From assembly GCA_037179385.1 (NCBI GenBank), contig CM074189.1, forward strand, positions 20,347,020-20,411,019: DNA of 64,000 bases, read 5' to 3'. This stretch comes from Holothuria scabra. Lineage: Eukaryota > Echinodermata > Holothuroidea > Aspidochirotida > Holothuriidae. The position numbers and the translations under genes are program-made. Numbering within the stretch: the first letter of the stretch is position 1; every line of letters begins with the position of its first letter. Below, one piece after another: positions 22,779 to 35,084 of the stretch. The notes beneath the pieces were generated by a model, which made no database searches, had not been told where the DNA came from, and saw only the letters and a list, made by a program, of their open reading frames with translations.

Positions 22779-25212
22779 TTGTAAACACTTATTCACTGCT
22801 TTTAACAGTATTAGCTCATGAATACTTAGTGACCTAAACTTACTAGTTCTGATTCGATAAAAAATCTATCAGTCTTGTAATAGGTATAAATATTTGTGGC
22901 AGTCAAACATTACAGCCAAATTTTATTGCTGAGACAAGGTGATTTGATAACATGAAAAGCATGTTCCCAAACTTTATTGCCAGCTGCAGAAGGTGCAATT
23001 TCGAAAAACTGTAAACAAAGTACTGTATAGTATTGGTGATCATTGAAACTTTCACGTACAGCACAGGTATCTTACTATAAGCTCACCATTTTACAGTAGC
23101 ATCAAACTGAAAACTTGTTTTCTACTCCCTATTACAGTAATTTTATTGGTGTAGCCAGGCCACTGGCAGGCACTTTTTGAGGGCAGTGAGCCTCAAAAAT
23201 CTGTCCAAACATGGTCTAGTGTTTATACCTTCCAGTCTCCGTCAATAATAGAAAAGTGTGACGTGATCAGTTTTACTGAAACTTGACATCGAGCAAATTG
23301 CGCTGTATAGCTAGCTTGACAACTTCAGTTGAACTTGTCAATCCTTTCAGTCTGGTATTGTTTACAGTAAGTCACAAATATTGCAGCGATTTCTGTGCCT
23401 CACACAGTTTTTCTGCCATCTCAAATTGGGTTATTGGTACAGTTTCCTGTTACACACTCAAAACAATTTTGTTCAATAGTTCCAAAAAAGAGTAGATTAT
23501 TATTAGTTCTATAGTCAGTATTTTGGAACTCTTTTAGGTGTGTGCACCAATTTGTGAAGACATGCAGTACAGCCTACCTATTCACCAAATGACTGGCCTA
23601 CTGTATGCAGGAATGACTTGAGTGCCCTGCTTGGAAATTTTCATTCCAGGTTGAAGCTGGTGGACAGCAGAGTTCGCTGCTATTTTAACTGTTTTAGCCT
23701 AGAATTTTGTTTTTGGCAGTTCTTAGATGATGTCTTCTTGGAGGAAGCCTACAGCTATTTCACAGCATCAATGTTTGTTAACTTTAGCATTAAACATTTT
23801 TGGGCATTTCAGTTCAGTAACACACATCTCTGTTAAAACATTGACGGTACCAACATTTCATAGACTTTAAGGCTTATTTCCTGTTATGTGACTGACTTTA
23901 AGTTCTGGTTTCTTTGATACAACATTTGGAGTGCATCTTTGACACACTCCTACATCACACGATGGAGGTACTGTACTATCTTCGAGGTTATACTTCCATG
24001 ATCACACCTAGGACAAACAAGATACACATTTGAGTGCCCAGTTCCCTGGCTCCAGAGTGTGTATCTTACAATTGATGAGTTTTATTGCATTTTGCTGCTA
24101 CATTGAATTGAAAGTAAATTTCCTGTTTGGAATTTTTGTTTGTTCCTCTTTCTCTTTAATACCCAGTATCTCATGACTGAGTCGTTTGTTTAAGGAAGAC
24201 GGAGAAAAAAACTTTTCTATCCTCCTGTCAGGCCTATGGAATTTTTATTTGGTCCAAAAAGTTCTTTAATCTGAATTCCAAGGTATTTCAATACATTGTA
24301 TAGTGTTATGAGTTTACACAGTGTCCATCCATTGGATGATCTTGCAACGGTTCATATATTTTCAACACACTACAGTACATCCTTCTAAATACATTGTATA
24401 TTCTGGAACCTTGGATAGTAATAGGCTACTTAACAAAACTTTTGAAAAGCTGGTAGTACAAGTACTGCATGTACTGCACTACTATGATTGAAAAGAGCTG
24501 GGTTTATTTGCTAGAAGTGTTCTAACTAAAAGCAGTCTTGCATGGAGTGTTTTCTCTGTTTTGTACAGTTCTGCAGAGTTTTTTGTGATCATAGTATGTT
24601 GTTTGTTTCCTAGAGATACTCATTGATTTATGAAAAGTTGTGGGTTATGCAGGCCATCGAGCAACCTGGTTTTCGAAAGGATCTTGGTTCTTGAGGTGCT
24701 GAACCATCCATTGGAATACTATACAGTATCATATTCATTTACAACCTATTGTATGTGCAGCTCAATTGTGCAAGCATTCAGTAGGATTTTAAAATCCAGG
24801 GTTCTCTCAGAATGTTCAATATTTCTTTGAAGGATTCTACAAATCAATATATTAGAAACTATGATATATGTTTGCAGTCATCATAGAGCTACAGTAGAGT
24901 GTACAGTATATGATAGCAATGAACCTTCATGAGTTGGCCTAGTTGCATTATTTAAATGTCTGTATTTCAGCTCTGAAGTTGCCAGTTCTTCAGTAAGTGT
25001 ATGATTTGAAGACACTGTTTCATGCTATACTGTATGTCAGTAATTACCAAACAGTGAGGTTGAATGTCTCATTGTGTGCTTTATGCTGGACCTGCGAAGG
25101 AATGGTACACATTAAACTTCTCGCTTTGCAGAGCAGTGTATCTATACCATCAATCTTATTAAACACACCTATAGTTGCATTGGATACAGACTTGTGTTGA
25201 AAAGATTCTAAA

Positions 25213-25276
25213 ATGGAAAACTCACAGGAAACAAATATGAGAACTCAACTGGCGACTGCCAGAAGAGTTCGATTTG
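25213..25276 (+). CDS. AMPD2: Candidate alternative first coding exon of AMPD (isoform b)
   Basis: Seen: an ATG at 25213, preceded by an in-frame TGA at 25198, opens 21 codons plus one base (MENSQETNMRT...RVRF) and ends at a consensus donor (GATTTG|GTAAGT). Its outgoing phase is 1, the same as the exon at 16876, so it can splice to 48102 and keep the AMPD frame. Known: vertebrate AMPD2 and AMPD3 use alternative promoters and first exons that change only the N-terminus. Inferred: a second promoter lies inside intron 1, upstream of 25213. Against it: the exon is only 64 bases, not conserved by eye, and an ATG with a donor at matching phase can occur by chance in 31 kb. Confidence 0.45.
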
Positions 25277-25741
25277 GTAAGTATCTAATGATTATGAATA
25301 AGGAATGTACTTTATGTGGGCAGAATTTTTTTTTTCTTTTTTTTTTTTTGGGGGGGGGGGAGCCTTTTGATGATGTTGTTGTTGTTGATAATGCTTTCAT
25401 TGTTCATGCTCAAAAGGTACATTAACTTGTTAGGACACTTAGTTATAATCAGTTGGTACTAATGATGTTACAACTATAGCCTTGCCCCCAGGGAAGCTTG
25501 AGGTACAAGTACCTATAGGTTAGGATACGGAGGTGCATTGCCAAGGTTCTAAATTTGCAGAAAAAAGTCTGAACTGGAGACACGGTTACATGACTTTCAT
25601 TATTTTTTATTTTGATTTTGTTTTGTTTATTTTAAAGTGAGCACTATATTTGATATGCAATCTCTATCTTTTGTTTTGTGTATGTGCATGTCAATATGAT
25701 TGTCTGTGTACATGTGTGTTTGTTCTTGTGTGATGTGTACA

Positions 25742-26131
25742 CAGTGGCGTCACCAGACATTTCATTCTGGGGGGGGCACTGAGGGGGCACAACGATTTTA
25801 TGGGGGGCATATAGACTCCACTCATGGCGCCGGAGGTGCCATCGAGCCTGAAGCGCGAGGCTCAACGGGTGGGGTCCAGGGGCAAAGCCCAGGTGGGGGT
25901 CCAGGCAGAAGCTCCTGGGTTTTAGCGTGTTTGTGAGGTATTAAAGATGTTATTTAAGGGTAATTTTATTGACTTAACACTGGTCTAAAAATTAGCTCCA
26001 GGGTAACTTCAAGTAAGCCTCTCGGTAAAAGACCACTGATTCAACTACCAGGAGCTTATCCGGGGTGGCACACGATTTTTCAGGGGGGCACGTGCCCCCC
26101 TGCCCCTCCCTCCCCCCTGGCGACGCTACTG
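25742..26131. mobile_element. hAT-like MITE with near-perfect 8-bp duplication
   Basis: It begins CAGTGGCGTCACCAG and ends CTGGCGACGCTACTG, inverted with two mismatches. The flanks TGTGTACA (25734-25741) and TGTGTATA (26132-26139) match at 7 of 8. Long G runs follow the left end and C runs precede the right end. Its terminus CAGTGGCG recalls the 4191 element. Confidence 0.75.
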
Positions 26132-26369
26132 TGTGTATATGCTCTCCTCATCTGTAGGACTGCTTACAGTACTGACAAGTCAGGTCATGAACACAATTTG
26201 AGGTTCAGACTGTTGGAAAATTTTTGCCAGGGAAGTCAGCATGAAGAGGAAGGAATTTATATGCCCTTTTTGTCTGCCCCCTTTTTCAGAAGTAGGAGAG
26301 TAAAATCCCACCTCCATCACTGTCACCTGCCTTTGTATTTCCATGACAATGCAGTAAATAATGTCAGTG

Positions 26370-26560
26370 GAAGTTTAAAGGGAAGTGCAGAAATGCCCCA
26401 ACTTTAAATTGTGTAGTACAGTAGGCTTCTCTGTTTCATGATTGGCTGTTGAGAGTCATGTGACAAATTTTTTAATCTTCAAATGTGAATTTTACTCTAT
26501 TAAGTCTGACTGCTTGGTTAACCTTGAATGTGCAAAAATGTGAAATTTAACTGTTTCCTC
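26370..26560 (+). repeat. Dispersed repeat with CCAAT and E-box-like words, copy 1
   Basis: GTTTCATGATTGGCTGTTG, then GAGTCATGTGACAA, then ACTGCTTGGTTAACCTTGAAT match the segment at 32770-32960 in order and spacing. No frame or terminal structure is seen. Confidence 0.5.
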
Positions 26561-26584
26561 AAAATAAGTTCAGGGACTGCATGC

Positions 26585-27620
26585 CTAATTTGGCATTAAA
26601 GCAAAATTTTAGTTTTATGTGAAAGGGGAACCAAGTCTACACTGTGGTGAAACTACTATTGCAATATATGGCACATTATTTCTCGAGATATTAAAATCAG
26701 AAACTGAAGTCACTAGATTTGTGTCCCAAAGTGAGTTTGAGGCCGCCGGGTAGCAGAGGTTATACCACTTAAAAGAAGGGTTTAAGGTCACAACAGGATT
26801 TGGTATGTTAGAGGGGTACTTATTCTTAGCATTTCGGTGAAATTTGCATTGAAATACCATGTGTGGTTCCCAAGATATGAGCACGTAAAGTTTTCACATT
26901 TTCAGCAAAAAGTGAACTTGAAGCAAGCACATATGACATCACATCCCCACATAAATGGGCAGTCTTTTGTTTTTCTTTAAACTTTATACTGGATTTTCTC
27001 ATCAACAATCCCATATTATTAAAATGTGATTGCATAAAGTAGCATGAGAATTTTACAAAGTTTGCATCCTTCAAAGGGAGGTCATACTCCTATTAACTTC
27101 AAGGTCAACACAACAATTAAACAAAGGGAAACAAAGCATTCCTTGTCAATGTGAGGAAGTGATATAAGCTATGCTGCCCTTAAACTCACTTTTGAACACA
27201 AATCTACTGACTTCATTTACTGATATCTCGAAAAATAGATGTCCCATTTGAATGGAACTTTCACCACACTGTGAAGATTTTGTTCCTCTTTCACATATGA
27301 AAATTTCATTTTTGCTTAAACCTTCCCTTTAATTCCTCACATTGACAAGGAATGCAAAGATTTTTCTTTGTTTTTTCAGACTGTTGTGTTGACCTTGCAC
27401 TTATAGAGATGGTACCTCTGCATGAGGGATGCCATGTTTGTAAAGTTCTTATACCACTTATGCAATCACATTGTGATATTATGGGACTGGAACTGACAAA
27501 ATTGCATGTAATTTTTGAAGAAAAACAAAAATTTGTCCATTCATGTGAGGACATGTATGATGTCATACGTGCTTGCTTCAAGTTCACTTTTTATTATAAA
27601 TGTGACAACTTTACTCTCTC
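26585..27620. repeat. Large interleaved inverted repeat
   Basis: Segment A (about 26585-26750, with TATGTGAAAGGGGAACCAAG) recurs inverted at about 27170-27335. Segment B (about 26890-27160, with TGAACTTGAAGCAAGCACAT) recurs inverted at about 27340-27620. The order A-B-A'-B' suggests an insertion or duplication of a palindromic element. Arms are around 75-80 percent alike by eye. Frames inside are by-products. Confidence 0.55.
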
Positions 27621-27789
27621 TTATCACTTATTCCATTTCATTAACATTTTCACAGAAAAGCTTCAAATACATACTGTAGGCCTACCCCTTTATCATCTAT
27701 ATGACCTTAAACCCTTCTTTTAAGAAGAGGACACCTTTGCCATTAATGTTTCAACTAGCAGTTCTAAATAGCCTTTAGAATCCTTCAGT

Positions 27790-27957
27790 GTGCATTCTGT
27801 AGGGGCCTTGAAGCAACCTCCCCCCGACCCACCCAAATCCACCTAGGTATAGCTTTCCATAAGGGAAGCATCAATTTGAAGTTAAGTACTTAACAGTCAC
27901 CCCCCCCCCCCCCCCTCCCCTCCTTGGGCACTTTTTTGAGGTTTGGGCAGAATTCAT
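27790..27957. repeat. Fragment of hAT-like repeat family R
   Basis: GTAGGGGCCTTGAAGCAA, GCATCAATTTGAAGTTAAG and GGCAGAATTCATG follow the same order as the right half of the intact copy at 57891-58225. It contains a C16 run that may be length-variable. Confidence 0.5.
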
Positions 27958-29693
27958 GATTGGCATTTGCAGCATTTTTGCTTCTTTTGCTTTTTTAACT
28001 GTAGCTTCGCTAGATGAGTTGGAGTACTGTATTAACATGGGGATTGTCTTGTCTAATCATATTTGTCTAAAATGCACAGTTCATCATGTTAAGAGCGGTC
28101 TGATGTCTGACGACATGTTGTGTTGCTCATGTACAGTGTAGATTACTTCAAGTATTGAAAGGGGATATGCCACTTCCTGGTTCACTGCTACAGTAAAACA
28201 TATTGTTACTGTGTACAGTAAGTACTGTATGCTGATTCCTTCAATAACAGATGGTAAAAATATTGAGAATAAATAAATTAAGGGGTTAATTCTTGCATGT
28301 CTTTGTTGGCCTAGATTTGGATGCTTAAGTAATAATTTGGCATAGAATTTGGTGCTATATATACAGTACCTCCTTACAGGTGGAGGAAATTTTGGTGCAT
28401 GTTTAAATTGGCAGGAAAATTGTTCATGTAGTGCAGGATCTACAGTACATATTGGTGTTTTTTGACTTGATTCTATAATTCAGTCAAAGTATGTCATGCA
28501 TTCATGCAGATGAGGGTTGGCTCTCATTTTTTTTTTTGTCTGAACACAAGTTTGACTTGAGGTTTAATTACTTAAATAAAAATTAATTTAATAAAAAAAA
28601 ATAAAAAGAAACTAATATAAACTAACTGAAAAGGAAAAGAAGGTATAGTAGTGTGAGTTGTAGAACAAGAAAATCACAAATTATTGTGCAATGGGCTCTT
28701 TGTTTTAAGTAAATAAATTTTCACTTCCAATATTATAACCATGGTACAAGCTGTGACAGTGTAAGTTGAATGAACCATTGAATTCATGTTGCTACCTCTA
28801 AAATGTGAATTTTTGACATTCTATACTTGGGGTACTGAACATTCAAGTTTGCAGTAAAGATCCAATAAACAAACATCCAGAAGGTCCCAAAGTGAAGAAT
28901 TAACGTGTGACGACTTCTGGATTGTTTTCAATGATCTGCACATGTTTGGAAAGACTTTTTCATGGTACATAGGGCCCAGCAGGGCTGGAAAAAATGTAAA
29001 TTTCTCAGCAAGCAAATCAACATTTTCCAAAAACTTCACATGTTTACAAACAAAAGTAGTCACATTTCCCTCTAATTACCACAATTTCCCTGCAATGACA
29101 TTCCCAAATTGCTGTTTTTAAATTTCTAGCCATGGGGCCCAGCTAATCCATTGCTATGATATCATGCTGTTTCCATTCACAGTAGGTAGGTGGTCTTGCT
29201 CAGTTGGAGTAAGTCACAGTTCATCTAAACAGGCATCGTCTGTGTTGGAGAAGTAACTCTGGATCGAAATAGGAACTGTCAAGGATGGAGTAATTGCAGT
29301 TATCAATGACATTAGTGTGAATGCTGTTGTATTACAGGCACAGCAGCAGAATTGTTTGCCAGAATTGCTAGCTGTTGCAAAATAATTTTTTTCCTATATT
29401 TTGTAAATCCCTACCAATTCAACATTTTATTAAATTCCTTACTGTACATGCATTTGCTGGTTAGCATTGGTAAGAGTTCTAATTCACACAATTGATGGAC
29501 AAGTAATGAAATGTTGTGCACAGCTAGAAATGCAGCAGCTGTCCTTGACCTCCTCAATAAACACCACTGACCCACCCTAATTTGAAGGTTTTTGGTATAC
29601 AGTAGTACAACAGTACTACTGGAATGGATTTATATGTGACTGTATTTATTTAAGTTTCAGCAGTAAAAACTGCCATAGTGAACTGCACATGTG

Positions 29694-32678
29694 CAGGGAT
29701 GATTTTTAAGCAATTGAAATTGGTTGTCCAAAGGACAACCAGCTGCAAGAATTTGGTTGTCCTCCCAAAAATTTAGTCGTCCTCCACAAAAGACATGTGA
29801 AAACAAGAAAGTTGTGCAATGTGCATTTTGTGGTTTCAAGACAATTCTTTTATTTTTATTGCACTGGCTGCTATTCGCATTGCACTATATCTAGCGTGCA
29901 CTTTATTGAAAATACACATGAAAGGGGAAAACCATAACAGACAGAAACACGAAGACAAAAACCTACTGTATACACAGTGAGAACACACGCATACAATACA
30001 CTTAAATGGGCCTAGTCAATGCAGAGCCCCTGCAACTTTCTGTTCAATACAAGAATACAAGAATCTGGACTGAGTGATAGTAATACCCGAAGTAACAGTT
30101 GGGGAATCTCCGAGACGATAGAAGTCTGGTCTCCCTGATCATTGCTGCTCCCCCCGCCCCCCCCCCTCACATTTTATTCATCACTTACTCAAGGACGGAC
30201 AAAAGACATTTTTTCTCCTAATATCTTCCCAGCGTTGGGTAGACACAATAATAATGTGATCTTTAGACACCTTATTCGAACATTAGGACATGCAGTTGAA
30301 CCGTCAAAATATGGTGCATTAATACTAAACTTGAATGGTAGAAACTCATTCCTTTTGAATCAAAATCTGACAATCGAAAGCATGAAATGTCTATTGAACA
30401 AAATGCCTTTTTAAAAGCTTTTTTGTTTCAGCTTTAATAGTGTCTGACCAATTATGCTATAATCGGTAATACAGTGCCCTTTTACCGATTATTTAATTAA
30501 ACTATCGGCCCGATGCCGATTATTAGAAAGAGGGAAGTCACCGTGACATGTTTGTCTCTGAAGCCCCTTGCATCTTGTATATATCGCATTACCGTTACCA
30601 GTTCAGGGTGGAAAATATTGGGAATCGTTACGAACGGAATATCTTTTTTGTATAGGCGTAATATTTTCACTTCAAAAGTAGAGATACAAATCAACCGTTA
30701 ATACAGTTGAATTGTTTGCGGCCGATGTCACATGCCCTTTGATAATTTAGCTCTAAGGCCAACATCGTGCTTTGTTTAGTTTCTATCCCCCAATCATGTC
30801 GGAACATTTGCTGTTGCGTTAATAGCTACTCCCCCGCTTTAATGGACCCCGTATAGAGCAATCATGATAATCTAGCAATTCTGGGCAGCAAAACAAATGT
30901 ACCCGATTAACGTATCTTATGGTTCCTTCCGGATATAAATATCCCCGTATATTGTTCGCAGTTTTTGTCCAAAATTTACGTCTAATTTAAAAAGAATGTG
31001 CAACTGAAATGCACGTAAGCCCGATCCCCGAAAAATCCACGTATGCAGAGATTTGAAGGGACAATCCTCTCACCCCAAACTACACTTCTAGTATAGGGTA
31101 ACAGAAACTCTCAATTGGCTAAGCTTTTTGATTGACTGCTAATTCAAACAATGCAGAGTACCAACATATATATATTACACAGCATGAACTGTTCTGAGAG
31201 TGCGTTGATTATACACATTGAGCTTTCTATATTCACCCTGAAGCAATCTAAAATGAGATTGTGTCTGGATGAGAGTGACTCGAATTTCGGACAATTGTGG
31301 GAGGGGCTTAATTAAGAAAGTTTGAAGAATTGGTATTGTTTGGGATGAGAGAATTGGGCCTTTAAGATGCCGTTTCTAGGTGAATTTAGCACGTGGCTCG
31401 CCCGGCTTCGCTAGCCGGCTATATAAGCATGACAAGTGCGATCGTCGTAACACAAATTCAACGGGAAAACTTGTCTCCAGACCGAGTATTTTTACACACT
31501 AAATCACATAGGCGAAGGCGCGAGTTGTGATTGGCTAGCTACAATCAACGCATTGAACCAATCACGATGCAAGGGCCAATTTAAATTTTGCAATGGATCC
31601 TATGCATATGATGTCACCAAGCAAATCATGATACCTTGTTTGGCGGTAAAAAGGGACACGCACGTAAGTCTAGTGTATGCGTGGGCCAAGAAGTTTGCTG
31701 CCAGAGACCACGTGCATCACTGTTTTCGTTTGCAATGACGTCGTATGACAACATTGCACAAGTCCTTCTGTGAATAACATTACAGAAGGAATGCTGGGGA
31801 TGGCTTAATTTATGCAAGATAATAACCACCGAACTTCACAAGATTCTACATGCTAAGTGTACAAAACGTGCACAGATATGTATACAAAGCTTGGGGATTT
31901 GAAAAAACGGCAAAACACTGCAGCTAGATGGTCTGTTCTGTGTGTTTTGTGCAGAACCGTGTGTACAGCAACTTACGCGGCGCTATTTCTACCAGACAGC
32001 AAGGAATACACCTTGAATGCTATTCTAATTTAAGGTAATACTACCGGGTTATAGCGGAAAATATCAAACGGCAGGGGTAAAATTTATACGTTTGTGATTA
32101 TCAGTGCATCCCGTTTTGGCGGGAAGTTAAAGGATTGAGTTTTTACAGGAATTTTAACTCAACTAAGAGCAACTTTCAAGTTGCAAATAATCGGTGGTAA
32201 TGATCGGTTGATTGGCGATATTTTACCGCTGCCAATTATTTACCGATAACGGAATAATTGGCCCGATGCTGATTACATAACAACAAAGACAGGCGAACAG
32301 TCCTTTCCAAGAACTTTTCGCGCCAGTACGTTGAACAGAAACCCGGAAAATGTTTATGAGCACGTTCTGTAAAGTTCAGCTGAAACAATGATCGTACACG
32401 AGGCTGCTTATTTGGCGTTGTGCGTACCGTGGTATCCACGGTTGTTTCGTTCTGGTGTGCTTTTCGTGAAGGTACAGATGTGTTTTGATATGCGAGTTCG
32501 TGAAATGTTAAGATGTTTTTGTTGCATGGGAGTGTTTGTTGTACGCTTTGTTTCTCAATGTACATTACCAAAGGTAAAAATAAATCGTCCAAAGGACAAC
32601 CTTAGGTGGTTACTTTGGTCGTCCTGCAGAAATTTTGGTCGTCTCGGACGACCGGACGACCGCTAAAATTCATCCCTG
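29694..32678. mobile_element. 3-kb DNA transposon, 6-bp duplication, no intact transposase
   Basis: It begins CAGGGATGATTTTTAAGC; the right end read in reverse is CAGGGATGAATTTTAGCGG. Both subterminal regions carry repeated GGTTGTCC / GGTCGTCC words. The flanks repeat CATGTG (29688-29693 and 32679-32684). The interior is CG-richer than the surrounding intron and lacks its TACAGTA words, as expected for foreign or younger DNA. It contains a TTAA MITE (31053-31365) and a pair of direct repeats with CCGATTATT-type words (about 30440-30530 and 32180-32280). No transposase domain is recognised, so autonomy is unlikely. Confidence 0.7.
31053..31365. mobile_element. TTAA-flanked MITE, copy 3, nested
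   Basis: It begins TTGAAGGGACAATCCTCTCA and ends GATGAGAGAATTGGGCCTTTAA. The right TTAA is intact and the left is TTGA. The internal blocks GCAGAGTACCAAC and CCTGAAGCAAT match the other copies. It lies inside the 3-kb transposon and so inserted after it. Confidence 0.65.
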
Positions 32679-32769
32679 CATGTGTATTGTACAGTATTGT
32701 ATTTTTCTTCACGAGTGGTGGTCAATATGCAGTACAAGTTTACAATTCTGTGGTACAGTGTTGTTGAAA

Positions 32770-32960
32770 GACCTTAAGGGCAGGAGCAGTCATTCCAAAT
32801 TGAAGTAGTGTAGTAGACTGTCCAGTTTCATGATTGGCTGTTGGGAGTCACGTGACAATGTTCTTTCTCTTCATATGTGAAATGTACTAGAAACAACTGC
32901 TTGGTTTACCTTGAATATGCAATAGTTAAATCATAAAATGAAAGATGCTTTGAAGAGAAA
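32770..32960 (+). repeat. Dispersed repeat with CCAAT and E-box-like words, copy 2
   Basis: GTTTCATGATTGGCTGTTGG, GGAGTCACGTGACAATG and ACTGCTTGGTTTACCTTGAAT match copy 1 at 26370-26560. This copy keeps an intact palindromic GTCACGTGAC. Confidence 0.5.
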
Positions 32961-33072
32961 TAAGACAAAAATTGTGCTATTTAGCTTTTTCTTTAAAGTA
33001 AGTTTGGGGGGACTTCACTTTACCTTTAAGTTTGATGAGTTTTTAGAACTACTTTTAAACCAATTGGTTTGA

Positions 33073-33335
33073 CAGATTGCATCATGGTCAACTAGTGTTT
33101 AGAGCATGGGACTTGCAACTCCAGAAGGTCTGAAATTTGACTCCTGGCTGGATCATACGAAAGACTTGAGAAATGAGACCTACTGCCTTGTGCCTGGTGG
33201 TCTGCATGAGCGAAGGCCTTGGGAAACCAAGCCAGTGAGCCACAAATGGAAAAAGGCCCTGGGCATGGAAAAATTTAACCAGCTCTAGGTTATACACCGA
33301 AACATAAAACCCTGTGTAACCTTTAATCTAACCCA
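33073..33335 (+). repeat. SINE copy, full length, diverged
   Basis: A tRNA-like head (GGTCAACTAGTGTTTAGAGC, then GAAATTTGACTCCTGGC as a B-box-like block), the body AACCAAGCCAGTGAGCCACAA and a degraded tail. Plus strand. Confidence 0.68.
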
Positions 33336-33799
33336 ACTTCATTATCCCCCCCCCCCTCCCCATCTTACTGTTGGTCAATCTGTAGACTCCTGACCTTTGA
33401 ACAGTGATCAACATTTCAGAAACGTTCCTTTAAAAGATTTATAAAACCAAGTTACTTTCCCTTAGCAATTAAGCAGGCATTACACTCATTTTACGTAACT
33501 TGTTTTGACTGTTGGTTGTGGAAGAATATTAAAGTACTTCCTGTACCCGCAAGCTGTGTTGAAACATTCTTTGTGGCAGCCAGAATGTGTAAGCAATAGG
33601 TCAGCTGTTCAGGTTTGTTGCGTAAAGATAATGTTACAGTGAATATCATGCACAATATAGCATGAGGATTATTCTGGTGTCAAATAACTGAAATAGGTAA
33701 GTTTCATACAGTACTTTCATGTAGGCTATACTGTAGAATAAATCAGGATCACTACAAATCTTTGAAAAGAATATTTCATTCCATGAATACAGTATGTCC

Positions 33800-34480
33800 C
33801 CTCTCGTTATGGACATTTTCCAACAGCTACTCTCCGTTGCAAGCCCCAGGGTTCTCACTAACCCAAGCTCCCGAGTCCCTGACACACTAGTCCGACTTGA
33901 GACGCTTGAAACAAAATCCTGTGCCTCCAGGGACGCATGGGATTTGCTGGCAAAACACATGTCAAATTTTGGCAAGAAGGCATAGAAAGTTTTGTGTTGA
34001 AAAGTTCCCCATTGCCTTGAAATGTTCATTGTCAATGTCACTTCACAAAGTCCATGTAGGAAATCTGCTTTACCAAAGTTTTCTATCACCGCAATTCGTA
34101 TTTGACTCGACCAGAGAACTCTCTACGACTAGACTGATATTAGTAAAGGGGCCCATTTCTGCAATATCGCCGGTACATGCTTCATCCTTCCGGCCGGCAG
34201 CACTGTTGTCCAGCTTAGTCAGAGTAACATCACTTGTCAATGCCAGACCGGTTTTACGCAGCGGCGTGTTGCAAATATCACTGCAGAACATTTGAATGGA
34301 AATTGCCGAGCATCACTGATTATTCGTGGAGAGTGATTTATGGCGCATGTAGGAAACTTTCATCCATATCCAGTCTACAGTCTTGTCTGCAATACACGCT
34401 CTCGTAGTTGTTTTGGCAGGTGAAGTTTGGGTGTCAATGGCATAGTCTACACTTCTAGCGTTCGGAATAAGGGCCAAACG
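33800..34480. other. CG-richer segment with overlapping frames, origin unknown
   Basis: This stretch stands out from the surrounding AT-rich intron by more CG dinucleotides and open frames on both strands (for example 33646-34089 minus, 33897-34295 plus, 34070-34291 minus). None shows a domain I recognise, and the minus-strand frames are broken relative to each other. It could be the remains of a mobile element or a processed gene copy. Confidence 0.3.
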
Positions 34481-35084
34481 AAGTGGAACTTCCAAACATA
34501 TGGGACCCTCAGAAATTTGATGGGACTCTTGGAAAAAAAAGTTGAGGGTTCAGGGACTCTTGGATTTGGGGGCCTAATGAGAACACTGAAGAGAGAGTTT
34601 AAGCTTTATATACAGTAGGTCTTGTGCTATCTGCTAATACTGTATGCTGAAATTGACATCATGAGGTGGATAAGTCCTTTGAAGTTTATAAACCGTGATA
34701 AATCTAAAATAGTCCCCTGCTTTTTCCCATCAGTGAGCAGGAAGATAGTTTGCCTCAAATTGATTTCATTATCTTTGTTTATGCTTTGGTGACTTCCAAC
34801 CGCATTTGGTAATTGATATCAATCCAGGGTCACCTGTCCAGATGCCTGATTTGCCCAAACAGTACAGAATGTAGTGAGCAAACTGCCAAAGCAATTGACT
34901 GCCTTCATGATGGACGTCTGGTAGAAGCCTAGTGTTATTGATTTCAGTATACCGTAGGTTTGTCTTGATGACTGCAGTATGTAAATACTGTACTTGTGAA
35001 TAATGTGCAAACCTTTTCAGGCCTTGACTTCATGTTCAGGAATTTTCAGGGTGCATTAATGCTACAATCAGATCTGATCAAAAC

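Larger units (their letters stand above)
16997..25212 (+). other. AMPD intron 1, 5' part
   Basis: No coding exon recognised. It contains a hAT-like element at 19298-19559, part of repeat family R at about 19870-20265, two SINE pieces at 21115-21465, a hAT-like element at 22211-22778 with a nested MITE, and an 83-codon minus-strand frame at 18387-18638 discussed separately. From about 17 kb on, the words TACAGTA and TACTGTA become frequent and CG dinucleotides sparse. Confidence 0.6.

Noticed and set aside
32236..32592. 118-codon minus-strand frame as a transposase remnant
   Set aside because: Sits at the right end of the 3-kb transposon but includes subterminal repeat sequence and shows no catalytic motif.
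33646..34089. 147-codon minus-strand frame
   Set aside because: No recognisable domain; the end of the frame runs into AT-rich intron sequence and neighbouring frames conflict. Kept only as an unexplained segment.
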